Shown in pieces: positions 12,507 to 26,093 of a stretch of DNA of 64,000 nucleotides. Position 1 is the stretch's first letter. Each line of letters begins with the position of its first letter. The notes under the pieces were generated by a model, which saw nothing but the letters and a program-made list of their open reading frames with translations, was not told where the DNA came from and ran no database searches. The position numbers and the translations under genes are program-made. Source of the stretch: Mansonella perstans (Eukaryota > Nematoda > Chromadorea > Rhabditida > Onchocercidae); assembly GCA_037074765.1 (NCBI GenBank), contig JBAMDO010000579.1:186001-250000 (forward strand), given 5' to 3'.

Positions 12507-14429
12507 TCATTTAGCAGTGAATGGTGATATATTGACCGGTACTGTTGGTGAGCCTTTGTTCACATTACCATTACACTGGCTTTGTTGATACTGCAAAGCA
12601 TAAGCAGTGGGATGAATTTTGAAACCGTACAATCTGAAATTACAACAATGTTAAGGTTTTGATCGTAAGAGTTTAATAATTTTAAAAAAGAAAAATAAGT
12701 GCTACAATTTGAACTCAAAACGACAAACTTTCTTAAAATTTAATTTGAACCTTCCCTTCGAATCAAAATTTCGGATACAAACTAAATCTGAGACGGATCA
12801 TCTAACAAAAGCGCAATTATTCATCATTTATAGTGGCCGCTCCAAGTTCCAAAGAAGATAACTTATACCGTGGAACGAAACTAGTTGCAGGTCGTTTTGG
12901 TCTTTCTTCCGGATGTACGAAGAAAAGCATATGAGGAAATCCTGTACCAAAATAAGAACCATCAGTATTTTGATGCTTTGATGATTTTGGTACGTAAACG
13001 TCACAACAACGAGGACAGTAGAGTTTTACCATTGATTCCCCAGGCACATCCGAAAGACCTGAAATGAGGAGATACACTTTATTTAATATTTATGGAAAAA
13101 ACAAAGATTTTTCCAACCCTTTGATATTGCAATTGAGATTTGCTCTCAAGTGCTAATAAAAAAAGAGCCAACCTAATTACAGAAGTAAAGATAAGAGATC
13201 AAACTAGGTACTATTACAGTTCTAGTATAGAAATCCTATCTGAAGAAAAAAGACATAAAGCAAGCAAACTGTAAATAAAATAAGTGGAACAAGGAAAAAG
13301 GGAACTGACAGAATAATGACTGGAGAAACCAAGTAAACCAAATAAATTTCCCAATTTATAAAATAATTGCCGAAGAAAACATATTAAAGTTTTAAAATTG
13401 CAAAAGAAAGTAAAATAATATTCGCCTATTGGTAGCACTGATTGATTCTCGCAGTAAACACGAGGGCATACGCCAAAATCGTGATCATGCCACTTATCAA
13501 TCATTTGTTGGATCCCACGATTTGTAAGAATGTAGCGAGCATGAATTAGTCCATAAAGCATTTCAGCAGCTTGTTCAACCAAATCTGACTGATTCGGATT
13601 GTCTTCGAAGTCATCATCTTAAGAAAAAAAACGAAAGCTTAGCGTTTACCATAGCTCCTGGACAAGTTTTTATTGAGTTGAATATTGAGGATTCACTGGT
13701 ACAACAAAATACAATTGAAATCCTCTTGATTAAGTTGTAGTCTTACGAAATTATGACTCTTTTACTAAATATTTCATTCATTCAGCCATAAAATGAAAGA
13801 TGAAATTTTCTCAACCAAAAGCGATTCAATCAAAAATTGTTAGGACTTCTAATGCACCAAAATTTGTGTTAGCAATCAAAATTTAGAAAAAACCTGGTTC
13901 CAAATCCAAAATCATATCCAGCGCTTGCCGATAATGTGGAACTTGCTCATTGAGACCAGTTAAATTAAATTTATCTTGAATATATTCTTCATCTACCTGA
14001 AATACTTGGCATGAAAAAACGCAACGACACTAATAAATATAAAACTTCATGCATCTGTAATGAAGAAAATTGTTTGGTAAAGTCCAATGTGAAGAAAAAA
14101 CGGCTGTGATAAAAATTTTAATACACTAGTTCACGTGACCAAGCCGTAACGATAACTTTCACTCGTTCAGTTATCGTAATAGTAACAAAAAAATCACGAA
14201 GAATGCCAAGATAAAATGATGCAATAAACTTCTGGAACTGCTAATAACACTAGCTGTACTAAAATGGTTTGTTTTATTCGTCGCTCCTTTACACTAAAAG
14301 AACTTTTCACAAAGGAAGTTTTCGATAAAAACTTTCTATTAACAATTGATAACTGACTTCACAAAAAAACTCATTCCCTCGAAGACCACAAAACCACGTA
14401 ATCCATGAAACTTCCTCTGAGCTACTCAT
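12507..14429 (-). CDS. kin-10: Casein kinase 2 regulatory subunit beta
   Basis: The regulatory subunit of protein kinase CK2; a dimer of it holds two catalytic alpha subunits. Five exons (14429-14358, 13996-13894, 13617-13426, 13058-12869, 12633-12507) give 227 residues. The start reads [20 protein letters not shown], the family hallmark with the N-terminal phosphorylation site. The acidic stretch LEPDDDFEDN follows. The zinc ribbon uses CPRVYC (Cys109 and Cys114, the same numbers as in human CK2B) and a second CPRC knuckle. [10 protein letters not shown] is followed across the last intron by LYGFKIHP, the segment that contacts the partner beta chain. Intron 3 must begin with GC (atag|gcgaat), because the next exon supplies GT CTT TCG to complete Gly-Leu-Ser. 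The last exon is easy to miss: reading through its donor gives a false short tail ending near 12817. Confidence 0.97.
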
Positions 14430-16849
14430 TTCTGAATCGATGCGATGTTGCAACCTTTTCACTATTGTTTCGTTGCTGAAATGGATTCTCTCGATTTAAA
14501 AAAAAAAGCGTGAAAGTCATTCTTTGCAGTTCAAATTCTCGTCGACTAACATTTATTCAGCCGATAAAAGAATAAAGAAAATGCGAAGCAGATGGAATAT
14601 ATTCAATTAAGCGTACTTACATGTACTTGCTCAACTGTTAGTAATACAGGTGACCTGCATTCTCGTCCAATTTCAGATTATGTTACGTAGCGCTATATAG
14701 ATCAAATGTATAATTGGTAAGGATAAGTTGACTCGAAAAAACTCTCATCTCTAATCCCACCGCTTTTTCATCTAATAAATCACATAACTCATCCCACACA
14801 ATCATTTAACAAATAGGATTTATGATCAAATTACTAAACAACGAAAACACGGCCGATGGAAAGTCATAATGTAAAATTTCGATCTCAGATGAGAATCGCA
14901 TACACTCGTATAATTGCTATTGTTGGATGAATGGTTCCCTATTAAATCATTAACTAATTCCTATAACTATAAATTATGGCAAAAATTCTAGAAGAGAATC
15001 CTCTTTATGTTTTATAATTTAAAATTAACTTATTGCTAATAAAAAAAAATTTTTCATTTCATATTAAGCTATAAAATGATATAAATAAAATAGCTAAAGT
15101 TATGGAAGCTATTGATTGCTTTTTAATTCCTAAAATGGCTTTTTAACAAGAATTTATTGAAAAATACAAATGTCCTTCAGTTTTGAAATATTGCAATAAT
15201 AGTGTTAGCAATATATTGTTTAGAAAAATCTGACTGATTACTGTACAAGAACGATACTATGGTATCTTCTCTTATGTATTTACGATCACATTTTCTTTAT
15301 CTTCGCTCAAAACTTTGATATTCAACTTGGAATCTGTATATTTTGATATTTCAAGCAATTAAATATTACTGAAAATCATCAAATGTTTTGAATTTACTTC
15401 TTGTTGGATCAGAATTCTATTATTTGTTGTTATAGTGTATCATATGTTCCAAATTCTATCAGAAAATTACTGTATTGCGGAAATTAAATTCTAATAGAAG
15501 TAAGTCAAGATCTAGTTTGTTCACAGGATGAGCTAGTCTACCATGTTAGTTTATCTATTCCTGAATGTATTTTTAAGAGTATGCAATGAGCTTCAATTTC
15601 TAATTATTATAATGAATTATATTGATTTATATTGCATTTTGCCTTTTAAGCCATACTACCTAGCATTTCCTTAGCTCATAATATCGATATCGCTAGGCCA
15701 GAACAATAGGTTAGATAAGGCAAAAGAATTCTTTCATCAAGTTACAAGAGCTGGGCTCTTGTCAAAAAACTTTTGAAATTTTGGAATGATAGATATTGAA
15801 CGTAAAAATCGATCACAGATAAAAAATTATATCTTAGTGGTAAATTTTTTCAAATTTCAAATATACTATTCAACTTCAAATGTAGTCCTCATTTTCAAAA
15901 ATTAATCTAGATAAGCTTCAGTCTTCAAATTTTCAAGCTAGGATATAATTTTAAGTGTTGAAACTCCGAAAACGATATATTTATTGCTTTCTTCAAAAAT
16001 GATAAATAATCTATCATTGTGACAATATTGGGTCAATCTTATTTTATTCCATTGTTAATGGTACTAATGTTTACTAGTTTATTTCAAGTATCCATTTAGA
16101 ATAATTGCTGGAATACTACAAGCAACAATTAAGGAATTTAGCAAAGTATGATAATAGGCATTTCACCCATTGATTAAGTTTAATCTAAAATCACATCGAA
16201 ATCCTGTTGAAAAAAAGAGTGATGAACTTGCTAATTTACAAAATTTACTTTTACAATTAAATTTATACTGATTAAAATTAAATTACTTTAATCACGTATC
16301 CACTAAGAATACGTGACCTCTTCCTCATCTTTTCGACACTTTCAACAATGCAATTCAGTCGTGCAAAGATATCTTTCATTTAGACCTTTTTCAATTGGCG
16401 CATTTACCGCAGGAATATTAACGAGAATTTAAATTAAAAATTGGCGCCAAGTTCTTGGAATAATCTAGTAATTTATTAGGTCGTTAAGGATTAAATGGAT
16501 GGGTAATGATTGATTCCCGCGATAGACCAATTTAGGTTTCGATGTTAAAGAATGCCTTTTTGTAAACTTTGTTGTATCATAGCTCATAAAATCTAACTTT
16601 AGATATAGTAGTATCTGTATCTGGGAAAAATTCCTCCTATAAGTCATTGTTGAAATTGTCATTAATCTAGAAATAAAGCGATCATTGCTTATTCTAATGA
16701 TCTTATCCATTGTTTGATCTGTTTGATCCTCTTTCTAGTGATAGAATCATTATCAGCTTAGTTAAAGCATACAGTGTTGAAGAATACAGTGAGAAAGTTG
16801 GCTGTGTACTCTCGAGATTTCTTTGTTAATCGTTTTGAGCAAATTCGAG
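14430..16849. other. Divergent promoter region between kin-10 and the USP/OTU gene
   Basis: A 2.4-kb AT-rich spacer between two divergent starts. It presumably holds both promoters. Near 16294-16316 the 7-base arms cacgtat and atacgtg flank a 9-base loop. I see no gene, RNA or larger repeat. Confidence 0.55.
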
Positions 16850-19800
16850 ATGACAGTGAATTTGCCACCCAATGAATTTATAGTTAAAGTAATATTTTTG
16901 TTTATCAACTTTTTAATATCATTTTTATTCTAAATTATCAGATTCGATCGATAGTTGGCTATTTTCAAAAGAATTTTCAGAATATTAAGAAAAAAAACTT
17001 ATTTTTGGAATTATTTGATAACTTGCTTAGATTTTTAAGAAAAATATTTTAGGAATGTAAAAATTTCCTATAAATTGATATAGTGATTTTAGGTACGTAA
17101 AGGTCGTATGGATCGACCAGTTTACATGAAGAGAAGAGCCGTTATGATATTTAATCGTGATCAAAAAGACATTACTTTTTCTTTCGACACTTATTGCACC
17201 GTACGCATTTTCTTTATGTTTCTTTGCTAATTTCTAAATTGCTTTAATTTTCTAATTTATTTTATTTTAATTTTTAGCTTCATTTCATGTTATCTTTTTC
17301 CCTCATTTCTCTTTCCTTTAAATTCTATTATCATCGCATTGTACCCTTCAATTTTTTGAACGCAAAAGTTTTTGTGGTTTCCTTCTCAAAATTTCATTCA
17401 AGAGATTTCGATAGTGGATTCTCGTTATGAAGGAAAGAACGCTCAAGTTTTCCAGATACTGAAAGCAAAGTTCATATCACGAGTGCCTTGGTCACCTCCA
17501 CGAGGATACACACTGCGATTTGTGTCAGATATTCGAAATGAAGAAGAAATGGTTTTGGAATTTGAAAGTCATGAAAAGCTGGTGGAAGCATTCTCCATCT
17601 TAAAGAGCAAATATTTAGGTATCATATCTAATCTTTTGTAATTTTTTTAGACAAAAACGCGAATTGATCATGCGGCTCATGTCGTCTTGTAGGTCTTGCT
17701 GCTTGCTACAGATTTCGTGATTGCTCACATATGTTCATAATCTGTTGCACAAGTAGTCCTCAATTGCTTCCTAATTTATTATTTTTACTTTTAGAAATGT
17801 TTCCAGACTCAATTTGCTTACTTATAAGTGTTTTCATAAGGGAAATTTCAAAAGCTTTTTATTTATGAGGATTAGCTTTATGACAATCACTGCAGAGCGA
17901 TCACAGTTTGTGTTCTCAAGTGAACTTCACAGTGGTCGTGGTTTACATACAACTGGTGTTGACGGCACATCGAAAAGACCTGCTGAGTTAGTTGTCTTTC
18001 ATTGAAAATATACTGCAATCATGATTTTGTCGTATTCATGCTTATTTCAGCGACAAAGCACCTTCAGAAGCTGTGGAATCTCGACAAAGTCGTGTCAGAG
18101 ACCGTTAGTTTTTCTTTTTTTTTTAGAAGTTTCGTTAATTATTCTAATGTAGTGGATTTATATTAGTTTCATGAAATTATAGCTAACGTAGTGCTTAATT
18201 GAGCAAATTAGGGCTATTTTAACAAATTTATTATCGCCATTTCTATAAATTTACTCTTTTTGGAGGCGTAATGGATTGGAACAAAATTTTATCGATAGGA
18301 AGTCAATTAATGAGAATGAAATTAATTGGTTTGTAAAGAAAAACGTTCCATAAGAGCATAATGTTTGGTCGTTTCTGAATTAACAATCTGATTTGCCGAA
18401 ACAAATCACACATTTAATTTGTCTGTAATGCAAAGAAAGTTCTGACTGAAAAAGTTTAAACCAAATTTTTTCATTATGCTGAATAATGTTGAGATATCAT
18501 TTTTTAGTTATAGACATATTCGAACGGTTGTCATTTTTACCGCCAAGTGAAAAACGATCTAAGCAACTGAGTGAGGTGACAACAGAACATGTAGAACCAT
18601 CGCCATCAATGGAAGTATGTGCAAAACTATTTCAGCCAACAGAAGAACACGTAAAAACGTCATCGCTGCAGTAAGTAATTTGAACAGGAAAAGTAAGATG
18701 AAAGTGATTTCTGAGTTTATTTTTTAGTTCTTTTTTTACAAGTTAATTACTGCTTTGAACATACAGATCTGAAGGACCAGAGAAGATTAAGAAAAATCGG
18801 CGTGATACGATTTTTGTCGAGTACCGCAAGGTAGGAAATCTTTTCTTGTAGTCTTTTATTTTCCGTTCTTACATGGGCGCCAGGTTTTTTTTCGACCAGA
18901 TTAAAATTATTATAAAAAAAGTAGTTATCCATTATAGATAGAACACAGTCCAGTGCAGTTAAGACCAGCAATGCGCACATTGGATATTTATAAAATCAAA
19001 AAGCCAACTACTTCAGAAAAAAAGGTTTTTGGGTGGGTTTTTGGTCTAATTTATTTCATAATTCTTAAAAACAATTTATACCAAGCATTTAATACAAAAG
19101 TGAATTCTGAATGTGAAGCGACACATTCCTCTGTTACGACATGACAGAATTTCGGACCACAGTGAGTCATTTTTTGAGAGGAGGACTTCGTTCTAAAAAC
19201 TGAATTTTTCAAGATTCGCTAATCTCGGCAACACATGTTACATGAACGCGATGCTTCAAGGATTGTTTGCCATGGATATTTTTGCCAGAGATCTTTTCAA
19301 GTTTTGTAAGAAAGTTCAAACCTGTAAGGTGAACTTGGATGAAGTAATGCCAATGAGCTTGTATGTTTTGTTTTTGCAACTTAATGACTAGTGAAATTAT
19401 TTTATAAAATTTTTCAAAAGCGATGTTGCTTGAATGGAGTTTTCTTTTGAATTGACAAAGCACTTCGTTTTGATGATGTTCTCATTTAGAGCACTTTCGA
19501 GCCTTGCAAGCATCCGGGATAGAGCTTTTTTTCTTCGAAAACGTAGACTGTTGGCAGCAGTAAAAGATGTATCTCGTTTTGAAGGCAATATTCAGCAGGT
19601 TTGTAATTTTCTAACATTCAAAGCCATACGATTCTTTTTCGATTGTGTCTTAAAAGAAGTTTTATTTCCTAAAAATTTTTGCTTAACGCAGCACTCATTT
19701 CAAATTCTACTCATTTAGTGAATAGGGTTATATATGGAGTGAATTTAACATAAAATGTTCTGTGCTTTAAGATCTGCATTCTTTCCATATTTCACCATGA

Positions 19801-22800
19801 TGTGATAGATGATTTTTTCTGTGCTGGTAACACAAAAACTTGTAAGCGAAATATTACTGAAGCAAGTTGCTCACAGAAGTTAAATGAGTGTAAAATGTGT
19901 TTAGTTTAGGATGCCAATGAATTCCTGGTCCATGTGCTCAATCAAGTTCACGACGAATGTGATAAGCTATTGCGGGAACATTGTGGAATAGTAGATGTCG
20001 CAGAAAGACGTATGCAGAATCCAGTAGTGGCAAATTTTGCATTCACTACGCAAAGCACTATTATCTGTAATATGTAAGTTCTATATATTTTACTGGCCAG
20101 CAGCCCAATAATAATTGAAGAGCATTTACAAGTATGAACAGAATGAAAAGCATTAAATGATTCTGATGAATATTGGGTAGTAATGAAAATAAAAAACTGT
20201 CACCAATATCTTCAGGTGTCACAATGTCTCACAAACTGATGAAAATAGCATCATTTTACCAGTTACTATCAGTGTTTTGGATCAAGCAAGCGAACGGTGA
20301 GTGAACAATTATGAATGCCAAAAAAGCAAATGCAAGAGTTTTCACTGACTTTTAAGTTCTGAGATCTCAAATTGCTTGACTTTAAGTCTATTTTTACAAG
20401 CTGCGTAGTGCAACTTGTTTTAAGCGTTATAGTAAACCAGAAAAATACGGGAACTGTATTAAATGTTTGCACTTTTTTCATCAGGTTTCCGAAGAAATTT
20501 TCACGTTTTCCAAGTGTGCAGACATTGTTAGATGAGTTTTTGAAAACGGAAAACATAGAGAGAAGATGCGAAGTTTGCCACGCGAAAAGTGGACAAAGAA
20601 CACAAAAATTCGTTCAACTTCCGCGGTAATAAATAATAATTCATATTCAGTAATTGGTTTGATTCCCATTATAAGAAGTATTAGTCGAACTACTTTGGCC
20701 ACCAATTTCATACGATTCGGGTGAGCTATGGTATGAAAGTTGTACGGAAAAGTTTGAAATAATAACTGGATAATTTCTTTTAATTTTTGATTTATCTAAG
20801 TTTGTTGAAGATGTCTTATAATACTCATCAAACGTTATATTTATGACGTATCAAAAAGTGTGAAACGTGCTGATAAGATTGATATTCCTTTATATTTGAC
20901 TCTGAATGGACACTGCATTGAATCACCAGCTCCGTTTATCGCCATACCACCAAGTACAAAGTAAGCTATCTTAAATTTGAAACAGATTACTTGAAGGAAG
21001 CATCTACAACAGGAAAACGATTAGCAGGAGGAAAAGGGATTCTAATTTAATGTTTTTTAATTCACTAGAATTGTCCAAATTGCTGTTGCACCGTAAATTC
21101 AAATGCTTGTTCTTTCTTGTTCTACTTGTCAATTCCGTTTATCATTTTCTATGTACAGTTTTTGATTTGATAATCTTTATTAGTTACAGAAAAATCAATT
21201 TCGCGAATGCAAGCCCAATCAAGACAAAGCTATTACAACTGTCACCCAAAACGCCTTCACCGGCAAGACGACGCTTAAACTTATCAGATGAGCAAACGAG
21301 TAACGATGATCGACAAGTCAGTGCTGCAGAGGGAAGGCGTAATGGAATAGCAGGTCTGTATACTGATTTTATGCATTACACAACAGTTAAAGATAGAAGA
21401 TAAGACAGCAAAATAGAGAAGGAATTAAAAGCTTGAAGATTCAGAATAATTAATTTGGATTTGAAAATGTTGCAAAAAAGTTTGAGAGAGTGGAAAAAAA
21501 TTTAGGTTAAAAGTAAATTTGAATCGTGCACACATTGTTCATAATGATTTTGTATTAAAATCTTCGTTTGCAGTGTGGACTGACGCAACTCCACCTTTTA
21601 TTGTTCCTCGTGATAATTCGAAGCTCAAGGTTTGCAAATCAGATAAGCACAAATTTTTTTTGTTTATTTCAAGTGATATACAAAGCACATGATGATATTA
21701 CATTACAGGGCGACGATCAAGTAACTGAAGATTTTGTTGCACCGTGGAACTCGGCGGAAGAGTACTTTTCTCATTTTCTTTTCTTTTTTTTTTTTTTGAC
21801 CAAATGCCCGAGTTGTCTCTGGAATCAATTTCCACTACAATTCTCAGAAAAGCAATTAACACGACAGGCGATGTCTGATTATTAATATTTTTTCTGAATC
21901 TGTACCTACAAATCATTCTAATCTCCTAAAGCTGCAATATATAGAAATGATTACAAAGCACCCAGAAGAGCAAAATGAAAGTCTTACTCACTGGTTCTTA
22001 TTTCAGTTTGAAATTATCGCGCAACTTAACATGTGAAGAATTAAGTCATATGAGCGAAGAAGAACAACTGCACTGGGTGAGTGTATGAAATTTGAGAATT
22101 CAAACCAGACAGGTTTGGTTTGAGAGCTCAAGCCGGCTTAAACCTGACATCATTATTAATGAGTTCTACAAATAAGTATCGAAGTTATTTGAATCTAAAT
22201 GTGTACACATTGTACTGAAAATCTACTGTTCTTCAGCCGTGATTGTGACAGTCAGTTCCAAAGGATGATATGAACATAATATAGGGTAACATCATCCTTG
22301 TAACTTCACTGGAGGAGTTCAATCCAAAACCATATGTACTGGAGAATGATTGAGATAGTATATTGTACGAACTTGCAAAATATACATCACTAATTTTTAA
22401 TCGTAGGTTTGCGAGCGAAGTTTGTTGCAAACGGAGAATAAATCAAGTAATTCATCTATGTCTGTTGGACCGTTCGAAGTCGAAGCCGAAGAAGAGGTTT
22501 GAAACAAATATTTTAAAATACCAGTGCTTCTCTATTTTTATAAGTGGTTCGATTTTTACGATGCCATTCGAAAATTTTTTAAATTCACTCTTTTATACGT
22601 ATTGAACATTAGAAGTTTTTTAGGACGACAAAACAGAAGTACCACGGAAGGCTGACGATATTTACAGCGTCCATGAAGAGAACTCAGAAGAGAAACCAAA
22701 TCCAGATGTAGAATTATCTGAACAAAGAAATGAACAAACAGGAAGAAATGGGGAAGAAATCCAGTCTATTAGCAGAATGGAATACGAGAATGGCAGTGCG

Positions 22801-25800
22801 GAACATAGCGAATCTAATAGTGGAGCTCAGCTTAGAAATACTGATTTTAGGAAAACACCCGTGAAGAAAACGGTTGCAGTGCATAGTACTGCTCTGGAGG
22901 TTGAACGAATTAAGCAAGATGACTGCAAAACGGAGCCTGAAGTTGTAAGTTAGAAGAATATTTGGTATTTGAAAGAACAACAAGTACACACAATGTGTTA
23001 ATGAGACAAATCAAGTAAAGTTTTGTTCAAAGAACGATGGACTATCTGGAGATCGGAAACAAATATACATGTTAAAATTTCGAAATGTTGAAGTAGACTA
23101 TGTGAAAATTTTGCTATTAAATGCCAATAAAAATCATATTGTTCTTCACTTTCGCGATATTTAATTGTAATTCAGTTTGGTTCTTTTTTTTCGTGCGAGA
23201 TATACGACATTTTAGAAACTACTTGCAAATCAAAAATAGATTGGAATTCCCATTTTAGATTCAAAAGAGCCACATGAAATCTCTCGTACAGTCGCCAGTC
23301 ACGATTAAACTGCAGGAAAACCAAAGACAAGAGGATTGCATTGTTGAAAAGTTCGTGCCGAAGGATTTCGATGAACTGTTCTTGTCACAAGAAAGACCGG
23401 AAACTCCTGCACCACAAAAAGGTGATAAAAGTTATGAACGCATATTTCGAAGTTGATAAATGATAGTGGTTATGACTTTCAGCCATGAAAGACGAAAGAG
23501 AGTCAACTAGACCATCCACGCCTGTTCCTCCTAACAGTCCGACCTATATGACCGAACAATATCAGGAGGAAATGTCACATGACAATACTCCATCTAGCAG
23601 TGATGCTGTAAGTTTAGCAGTTCACGTATTGAAAATATGTTTTGCATCACTGGGCAAATGAGTTAATTCATTTTTGACGCATGCTGAATTGTCCTTTGTT
23701 GTTCAATATATTTAGTGTACTACTCGACTATTTTGATTTCTTGGCAGCCTCAGTGTTTTATATGACAACTAAAAAAACACACGCATTGGACAATGAAATA
23801 TATTCTGATCCGGTACAGCAGATCACATGCAGCTGCAGTGCGATTTCTTCCAGAGATGTTACTAGAATAATTTAAGATGTACAGGGTATCAATAAATAGT
23901 AAAATGTTTTATATGTTTTAGATTTCACTGCCAATTTGTATTTAAAAAATAAACCGGGATAAATCGGTTATAGTTATAGTCTTTCTTTTTTAAGAAAGAA
24001 ATTTTGGAGGAATCTGGTGTGCAAATAGTGCCGTATAAACCGATATCTGTCGAAAAGCGGCGTGCTATTTGTTCTCAAATTGGCTTACTGTTCAATTACG
24101 ATTGCATGTTAGATTTTTTGAATCTGTTCTCGGTGTTTTAAATGAAATATGTGGTTTTCATAAACTTTACCTCGCGCGAAAAAACATGAGTAATCAAGGA
24201 ATCAGATTTAAAACATGTTTTCAAAATGCTTAGCTATACTGCGAATGTTAACAAAAGTGAAATTCTAGTGAAAAAACCACTGTTCGCATAATGGGTACAA
24301 ATGATCGTCCATCTCGAGTTGCTGGCATTGCTGGTGACGGTAATTGCTTGTTCCGAGCATTAGCTTTCTATTTCGCTGGCAGTGATATCGAACATTCCAG
24401 AGTCCGAGAAAGCGTAACATTTTGAAGTTTTTGATGCATTAATTCTAAAAGCATAAAATGTAAAATACATCCGTCTGAGGAATTGAGTTTATAGCGGATA
24501 CATTGGGTAGTAAAAAATGTTCAGAACTAACAGTTTTTGAATCCCACAGTTTTAACAACCAGTTTCAATGTAGAATAACTGTACTTTCGTAGTACAGATG
24601 TGAAGGAAAATCCATGCGGGAAAACTCAATATAAATCCCAATCTACGATGTGTCTGATGGTTTGAATTAAGTTGAATTAAATTCGTTAAAATTAGCATCA
24701 TGGCAATATTAGGTTTAGTTTTAAACGCATCAGAGATTAAGCCAATTTTTATCAACGTTGAAATGTTATTAGAATTTCTCAAAAATGCTGACTACTGTTT
24801 GTACACGATATGATTTGACGAACGATTAAATTAAAACTGTATTTGTAGATTGTTGAATTTGAAGCAGAGCATTGGGATGAATTTGCTATTCTGAAAGGCT
24901 GGTCGTCAGAAGTCTGGGGTGATCACATGAATCGCTTGTTGACCGATAGCACGTGGGGTACCGAAATTGAACTTTTTGCAGTTGCAGCGATGCTAAATGT
25001 TGATGTATGGACGTATTATGATCAGCGGTGGATTTGCTATCGTCCAAGATTTAGAGTTCAAAATGGTTATGCGATACGTGAGTTTATTTATTTACTTTTT
25101 AATGACTTCTAATATTGATTAAAATAAAATGTAATATTTCTTTTTTTCATGAAAAGAAATATGCCTCTCATTTAACGTTGCTTTGTTCCTGCTCCATCGG
25201 AATTGATTATTATTTCCTACATGTTATTCAACCTGATATAATGCTATTATATGTTTTAGGTATATCCGTGGATGACTATCGTATTGGTGATAATGATGGT
25301 ATATACTTATTAAATGAATCTAATCACTTTACCCCTGTGCTTGAACCTTCGGTTAGAGCTAGCTTGTATTTGTTTATATTATTTCAAACCGACCATTGTT
25401 TTGGCGTTGGATTGGCATCATTACATTGAGTTGTTGATTTTGTTTGAAAACAATTGCAAGTTTTATATCGATTACTTGATAATAACCTGATTCAGAATAT
25501 GCTTTTGATGGAAGATGCTGACGAACGAATTTGTGATCTAGTTTTAAACGCAAATGTTAGTTTCAGGGTGCCTCTGTTATTTTAATTGATTAGCTAGCAT
25601 GTTTTAGAGTGCACATAATTTTTGTGTTTGCACTTTTTTATTTGTGTTGTTGTTTTATTGCTCCTGATTGAGTTTTGAATGAGGAGCATCGCAAGAACTT
25701 TTATCTAGAATTGACATAGATTTCTGTAATGGATATTTTTCATTAAGGAAGGTTTCATGAAGCCGTCGTATCGACTAGTATCGGTTATCAGTCATCTCGG

Positions 25801-26093
25801 GCAAACAAGCGAAAGCGGTATTTTTTGAATATTTTGAATTCATTTTGAAAATTCATAATTAATTTCTGTATTTGATATTTCTTTACGGGAAATTTTGTTA
25901 GTAAGGAATTTAAATATTTAACTTTAGGAAAACAAGAGCATAATAATTTTCAGGTCATTATATATGTGATATTTGGTGCAAAAAAAATAAAGGTTGGCTG
26001 CTTTGTGATGATGAAACAGTTTCGCCAATCAGTGAAGCAAAGATACGGTCCAGGAATAATGTCGGATACATTTATTTTTACCTTAATAGGTGA
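16850..26093 (+). CDS. duo-1: USP37-like deubiquitinase with an OTU protease nested in its catalytic domain
   Basis: Predicted double ubiquitin protease of 1167 residues. The 29 exons start at 16850, 17093, 17405, 17896, 18051, 18514, 18767, 18938, 19214, 19490, 19910, 20216, 20485, 20811, 21190, 21574, 21709, 22007, 22407, 22624, 23259, 23483, 23995, 24269, 24849, 25260, 25496, 25748 and 25954. All phases match. Residues 1-120 resemble the PH-like front of USP37. The USP Cys box FANLGNTCYMN carries Cys282. A zinc ribbon uses CNMC (412/415) and CEVC (469/472), followed by the palm segment ending IDIPLYLTLNGHC. A charged linker, about 510-880, includes MSEEEQLHW, as in USP37. The OTU domain follows: GDGNCLFRAL (Asp946, Cys949) through NHFTPV (His1070). 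The USP domain then resumes: YRLVSVISHLGQTSESGHY (His1123) and LLCDDETVS (Asp1140), ending GYIYFYLNR. In USP37 this gap holds ubiquitin-interacting motifs. From memory, C. elegans duo-1 is named for the same USP plus OTU combination. Confidence 0.94.

Noticed and set aside
12817..13077. Casein kinase 2 beta ending at 12817 with a divergent short tail
   Set aside because: A gtataa donor at 12868 joins an exon at 12633 that restores the conserved LYGFKIHP segment and adds the proper C-terminus.
24299..25351. OTU protease as a separate gene starting at the ATG near 24292
   Set aside because: Upstream exon 23995-24107 and all flanking junctions keep phase with the USP exons, and the USP His box lies downstream. 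A USP front lacking its His box and an OTU gene lacking a stop codon would otherwise result.
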